DNA from: Lamprobacter sp046541315
GTDB taxonomy: Bacteria > Pseudomonadota > Gammaproteobacteria > Chromatiales > Chromatiaceae
Assembly (NCBI RefSeq): GCF_046541315.1
Contig: NZ_JBKHDN010000022.1
Location: 1 to 21,579, forward strand
Reading direction: 5' to 3'
Length of the DNA stretch: 21,579 bases
Below the pieces are notes generated by a model, which saw only the letters and a program-made list of their open reading frames with translations, was not told where the DNA came from and did no database searches. Shown here in pieces: positions 14,099-21,579 of the stretch (positions are counted from its first letter, which is position 1; each line of letters begins with the position of its first letter). The translations under genes and the position numbers were made by a program.

Positions 14099-14449
14099 AT
14101 GCTGGATCCTAAACAGATTGACGACCTTGCACGCCGCCTGGCCGAACATGCGCCCAAGGGCTTCCAGGTGTTGCAGGAAGATCTCAACCGCAGCTTTCGC
14201 GCAACGTTGGAGGCGGGACTGGCCCGCCTCGACCTGGTGACGCGCGAGGAATTCGATGTCCAAGCCGCCGTGCTCGCGCGCTCGCGCGCCAAGCTCGCCG
14301 CGCTCGAACAGCGGCTCGCTGCGCTCGAGGCCCTGGCCGTGTCCGCCCCGACGTCGAAGCCGGCGGCCGACCCCGCTGCTGGCGGCACGCCGGCTGGAGG
14401 GGCTGAGCACGCGGCCGAGGACACCGCGTTCGAGACGCCCAGCGCCTAG
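14099..14449 (+). CDS. ubiK: UbiK family ubiquinone biosynthesis accessory factor (YqiC/BMFP)
   Basis: A 116-residue protein of the BMFP/YqiC family, which in E. coli (UbiK) binds UbiJ and lipids and is needed for efficient aerobic ubiquinone synthesis. The N-terminal part (M-L-D-P-K-Q-I-D-D-L-A-R-R-L then F-Q-V-L-Q-E-D-L) is the typical amphipathic region. A coiled coil follows at about 45-80 (F-D-V-Q-A-A-V-L-A-R-S-R-A-K-L-A-A-L-E), and the last 35 residues are an Ala/Pro/Gly-rich tail longer than in E. coli. GGTGA before the ATG serves as a ribosome site. Neighbouring yifB and glnK-amtB reproduce the order seen in Pseudomonas. Confidence 0.9.
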   Translation: MLDPKQIDDLARRLAEHAPKGFQVLQEDLNRSFRATLEAGLARLDLVTREEFDVQAAVLARSRAKLAALEQRLAALEALAVSAPTSKPAADPAAGGTPAGGAEHAAEDTAFETPSA

Positions 14450-14501
14450 CCTGCGGCGTCCGCGCTGGTCGCCTCGCGCCCACCTGCTGAAGGACCGCGC
14501 C

Positions 14502-16031
14502 TTGGGTCTCTCCGTCCTGCACAGTCGCGCCCGCGTCGGCATCGAGGCGCCGCCGGTGACCGTCGAGGTCCATGCCGGCGTCGGCTTGCCGTCGCTGTCG
14601 ATCGTCGGTCTCCCCGAACTCGCGGTGCGCGAGAGCAAGGACCGGGTGCGCGGCGCGCTCGCCAATAGCCGCTTCGAGTTTCCGGCCGGACGCGTCACCA
14701 TCAACCTGGCCCCGGCCGATCTGCCCAAGGAAGGCGGCCGCTTCGATCTGCCGATCGCCCTCGGCATCCTGGGGGCGTCCGGACAGATCCAGAGCGCGCC
14801 GCTGAGCCGGCACGAATTCCTCGGCGAACTCGCGCTCAGCGGCGAGCTGCGCCCGATCAACGCCGTGCTGCCGGCGGCGCTCGCGGCGCGCGATGCCGGG
14901 CGCGCGCTGGTGCTGCCGCGCGCGAACGCGGCCGAGGCGGCGCTGGTCGACGGTCTGCACATCCTGCCCGCCGATCGGCTGCTCGAGGTCTGCGAGCATC
15001 TGAACGGACTCCATGCGCTGGCGGCCCATCAGCCCGGCGCGCCACCGCCGGCGCCGGACAATGTCCCGGATCTGGCCGAGGTGCGCGGTCAGCCCCAGGC
15101 CAAGCGGGCGCTCGAGATCGCCGCCGCCGGCGCGCACAGTCTGCTTCTGCTCGGCCCGCCGGGCACCGGCAAATCGATGCTGGCCGCGCGCCTGCCGGGC
15201 ATCCTGCCCGGCCTGACCGAGGCCGAGGCGGTCGAGGTCGCCGCGCTGCATTCGGTCAGCCAGCTCGCGCCGGCGATCCCCTTGCACTGGCGCCAGCGCC
15301 CATTCCGCTCGCCTCACCATACCGCTTCCGGCATCGCCCTGGTCGGCGGTGGCGCCAATCCGCGCCCCGGCGAGATCTCGCTCGCGCACCATGGCGTGCT
15401 GTTCCTCGATGAATTGCCGGAATTCGATCGGCGCGTGCTGGAGGTGTTGCGCGAGCCGCTCGAATCCGGCCAGATCCATATCTCGCGCGCCGCGCGCAGC
15501 GCCGAGTTCCCGGCCCGCTTCCAGCTCGTCGGCGCCATGAATCCCTGTCCCTGCGGTTACCTGGGCGATCCCAGTGGCCGCTGCCGCTGCACCCAGGAGC
15601 AGGTCAGCCGCTATCGCGCGCGCCTCTCCGGCCCATTGCTCGATCGCATCGACCTGCACGTGGAGGTGCCGCGCCTGCCCGCCGAGCAACTGCATGCCCA
15701 TCCAGAGGCGCCGGCGGAGTCGAGCGCGACGGTCAAACAGCGCGTCGAAGCGGCACGCGCGCTGGCCGCCGCCCGCGCCGGCAAACCCAACGGCGCCCTC
15801 GAGCCGCGCGAGATCGAGCGCGACTGCCCGCTCGGCAACGACGAACGCCAACTGATGCAGCGCGCCATGCAACGACTCGCCCTCTCCGCCCGCGCCTATC
15901 ATCGGATCCTGAAGGTCGCCCGCACCATCGCCGATCTCGATCAGGGCGAACGGATCACGCCAGCGCATCTGGGCGAGGCCATCGGCTATCGGCGTCTGGA
16001 TCGCGGACAAGCAGCAGGAGGTCTCGGCTAA
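14502..16031 (+). CDS. yifB: YifB/ComM family Mg-chelatase-like AAA+ ATPase
   Basis: A 509-residue AAA+ protein. The start is set at TTG 14502: GAAGGA (14489-14494) stands 7 bases upstream, and the translation then begins G-L-S-V-L-H-S-R-A-R-V-G-I-E-A-P-P-V as YifB proteins do. An N-terminal LonC-like domain (to about 190) precedes the Mg-chelatase-type ATPase, with Walker A GPPGTGKS at 218-225, R-S-P-H-H-T-A-S, the Walker B region V-L-F-L-D-E-L-P-E-F, and the family motif M-N-P-C-P-C-G-Y. The C-terminal Mg_chelatase_C region is complete. The homologue ComM is a branch-migration helicase promoting integration of transformed DNA, so this is probably a DNA motor and not part of chlorophyll synthesis despite resemblance to BchI. 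It starts 52 bases after ubiK and ends 3 bases before yheS. Confidence 0.94.
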   Translation: MGLSVLHSRARVGIEAPPVTVEVHAGVGLPSLSIVGLPELAVRESKDRVRGALANSRFEFPAGRVTINLAPADLPKEGGRFDLPIALGILGASGQIQSAPLSRHEFLGELALSGELRPINAVLPAALAARDAGRALVLPRANAAEAALVDGLHILPADRLLEVCEHLNGLHALAAHQPGAPPPAPDNVPDLAEVRGQPQAKRALEIAAAGAHSLLLLGPPGTGKSMLAARLPGILPGLTEAEAVEVAALHSVSQLAPAIPLHWRQRPFRSPHHTASGIALVGGGANPRPGEISLAHHGVLFLDELPEFDRRVLEVLREPLESGQIHISRAARSAEFPARFQLVGAMNPCPCGYLGDPSGRCRCTQEQVSRYRARLSGPLLDRIDLHVEVPRLPAEQLHAHPEAPAESSATVKQRVEAARALAAARAGKPNGALEPREIERDCPLGNDERQLMQRAMQRLALSARAYHRILKVARTIADLDQGERITPAHLGEAIGYRRLDRGQAAGGLG

Positions 16032-16034
16032 CCG

Positions 16035-17992
<1,958 letters not shown>

Positions 17993-17993
<1 letters not shown>

Positions 17994-18592
17994 TGCCCGC
18001 CAGCCGTCAGGCACCGCTGCGCCAAGTGCTGTCGCACCGCCGGCCCTGGCGACTGGCAAGGATCCGCGGCTTCGCGGCCGGCTTGATGATCGTCGCCAGC
18101 CTGTATCTGGTCTCGCCCTTTATCAGCCTCTGGCGACTCGATCGCACCGCCCTGAATGGGCCGACCGCGGCACTCGCCAACCTGGTCGATATCGACGCCG
18201 TGCGCGAGCAGATCCTGCGTCGGCTCGACAAGGAGCGCCCGAGCGCGATCGGCGAGGTCTCGGACGCCTTCGTCGACTGGATGCAAACGACCATCCGCCG
18301 CGAGGGGCTGCAAGCCCTGCCGCAAGCCATCACCCTGCGCTGGGTGCGCGAGCGGCTACTCACCCATGCCGAGGGCCGGCGCGGATTCTGGCCCGCGATC
18401 GGTTACGCCTTCTACGATAGCCCAACCAGCTTTCGCGTACGGATCGGCGCGCCGACGCCAGCCGCCGCGACGGCCTCGTCAACGCCAGCCGCAACAGCAT
18501 CCCCGCCCGATCATCCGCCCGAGCATCCACCCGTGCATCTGCGGCTCGAGCGCGGCTGGCTGGATTGGCGCGTCACGGCCATCTCCTATTGA
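17993..18592 (+). CDS. DUF2939 family membrane-anchored protein
   Basis: A 199-residue protein of unknown function. After a basic N-terminus, a single hydrophobic segment lies at about 27-47 (F-A-A-G-L-M-I-V-A-S-L-Y-L-V-S-P-F), followed by S-L-W-R-L-D-R and A-L-A-N-L-V-D-I-D-A-V-R-E-Q-I, the characteristic opening of DUF2939 proteins. The remainder is predicted periplasmic: an alpha/beta region to about 150, a Pro/Ala/Thr/His-rich low-complexity stretch (about 153-180), and a final strand pair ending W-R-V-T-A-I-S-Y. The low-complexity stretch looks like a lineage-specific insertion. Its ATG overlaps the yheS stop by one base, so translation is probably coupled. Confidence 0.82.
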
Positions 18593-18766
18593 CGCACCGC
18601 CGCGACCAGGTCAGGCTGCAAATCGTTCGGGACCGACCCTTTCGAAAAACCGCGCCCTGGATGCGCCGAAAGCGTTCTCAGCGTGCGCCACCGCGCGTTA
18701 TCTTAGGGTCTTTCGCGTCCCCTCCTCAGCATCGCTCGCTTCCCCTCTCTCTCAGCGCAGGAACCC

Positions 18767-21286
<2,520 letters not shown>

Positions 21287-21350
21287 CCGCCTGGCGAGCG
21301 AGTGGCATCGGCGGCCATTCCGTCCCCTTCGGTCACTCCGTCCCTCTGGT

Positions 21351-21376
21351 CCTTGGGTTGATGGCGGAACTCAAGG
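21351..21376. terminator. stem-loop downstream of glgP
   Basis: CCTTGGGTT (21351-21359) pairs with AACTCAAGG (21368-21376), nine pairs with one G-T, around an 8-nt loop; one more T-A pair extends it. It lies 65 bases after glgP. No T-run follows. A second perfect 6-bp hairpin (GCACGC/GCGTGC, 21395-21411) and a small CCGC/GCGG stem followed by TTATTATTT (21417-21440) come next, so the message end probably lies within 21351-21440. Confidence 0.4.
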
Positions 21377-21475
21377 ATCGGAGGATCGCCGGTTGCACGC
21401 ACGTCGCGTGCTCGATCCGCTCGCAGGCGGGTTATTATTTCTGATGTCGTTTATCGGATCAGTCATCGTAATAAG

Positions 21476-21577
21476 GGCTGTGGATAATTCGCCAGGCGCC
21501 ATAATATGATTGTTTTTCAAGGAGTTATGGAGAAAATAAGGCTGTGTGCCAAGGTGATGGAGGCTGTCGATAACTTG
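21476..21577. repeat. DnaA-box-like direct repeat in AT-richer DNA
   Basis: GGCTGTGGATAATTCG (21476-21491) recurs 86 bases later as GGCTGTCGATAACTTG (21562-21577) with three differences. The first copy contains TGTGGATAA (21479-21487), the exact complement of the DnaA box TTATCCACA; the second has one mismatch (TGTCGATAA, 21565-21573). A third GGCTGTG occurs at 21540. The DNA between is distinctly AT-rich. The pattern would fit the edge of a replication origin or a DnaA-regulated promoter, but the window ends here. Confidence 0.45.
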
Positions 21578-21579
21578 TG

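Noticed and set aside
21527..21579. ATG after AAGGAG opening a frame (M-E-K-I-R-L-C-A-K) to the window edge
   Set aside because: Only 2 bases separate the Shine-Dalgarno-like AAGGAG from the ATG, rare codons (ATA, AGG) are used, and only 17 codons are visible; it cannot be judged from this window.

Overview
The window is GC-rich chromosomal DNA that best fits a purple sulfur bacterium (Gammaproteobacteria, Chromatiaceae-like). Bacteriochlorophyll genes bchI-bchD-bchO sit beside two likely menaquinone genes (menE-like, menI-like), and the block amtB-glnK / ubiK-yifB resembles the arrangement found in Pseudomonas and other gammaproteobacteria. Organism identity is inferred from gene content only; no rRNA or other marker is present.

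Layout. 1-34: the last codons of an unidentified plus-strand gene. 83-3921 (minus): bchI, bchD and bchO, the magnesium chelatase AAA+ subunits and the associated hydrolase; bchI and bchD overlap by 4 nt, and a stem-loop precedes bchO. 3922-4232: a divergent control region with a phased 10-bp direct repeat. 4233-6020 (plus): a menE-like acyl-CoA ligase with unusual low-complexity inserts. 6126-6422 (plus): a small AT-richer winged-helix-like gene, probably acquired. 6467-6901 (minus): a hot-dog thioesterase resembling DHNA-CoA hydrolase. 6951-11569 (plus): a tightly packed operon of a hybrid sensor kinase, a receiver-PAS protein, an ArsR-family repressor and spermidine synthase. 11794-13421 (minus): glnK-amtB with a good sigma-54 promoter and a clear intrinsic terminator. 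13572-13787: a C-terminal remnant of an outer-membrane porin-like gene. 14099-18592 (plus): ubiK, yifB, yheS and a DUF2939 protein. 18767-21286 (plus): glycogen phosphorylase. 21287-21579: non-coding, AT-richer at its end, with DnaA-box-like repeats.

How it fits together. The left part supports phototrophy: Mg insertion into protoporphyrin IX, and quinone synthesis (menaquinone serves as Q_A in several purple sulfur bacterial reaction centres). The middle operon is the most interesting part. A membrane kinase with a C-terminal receiver that lacks the phosphoacceptor Asp is translationally coupled to a receiver-PAS protein without a DNA-binding domain, and then to an ArsR repressor. The two cysteines of that repressor are spaced exactly as in persulfide sensors of the SqrR/BigR/HlyU group. 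This suggests a phosphosignal and sulfur/redox sensing circuit whose DNA-binding output is a separate protein. The remaining genes cover nitrogen uptake, ubiquinone assembly, ribosome-associated ABC-F function and glycogen breakdown.
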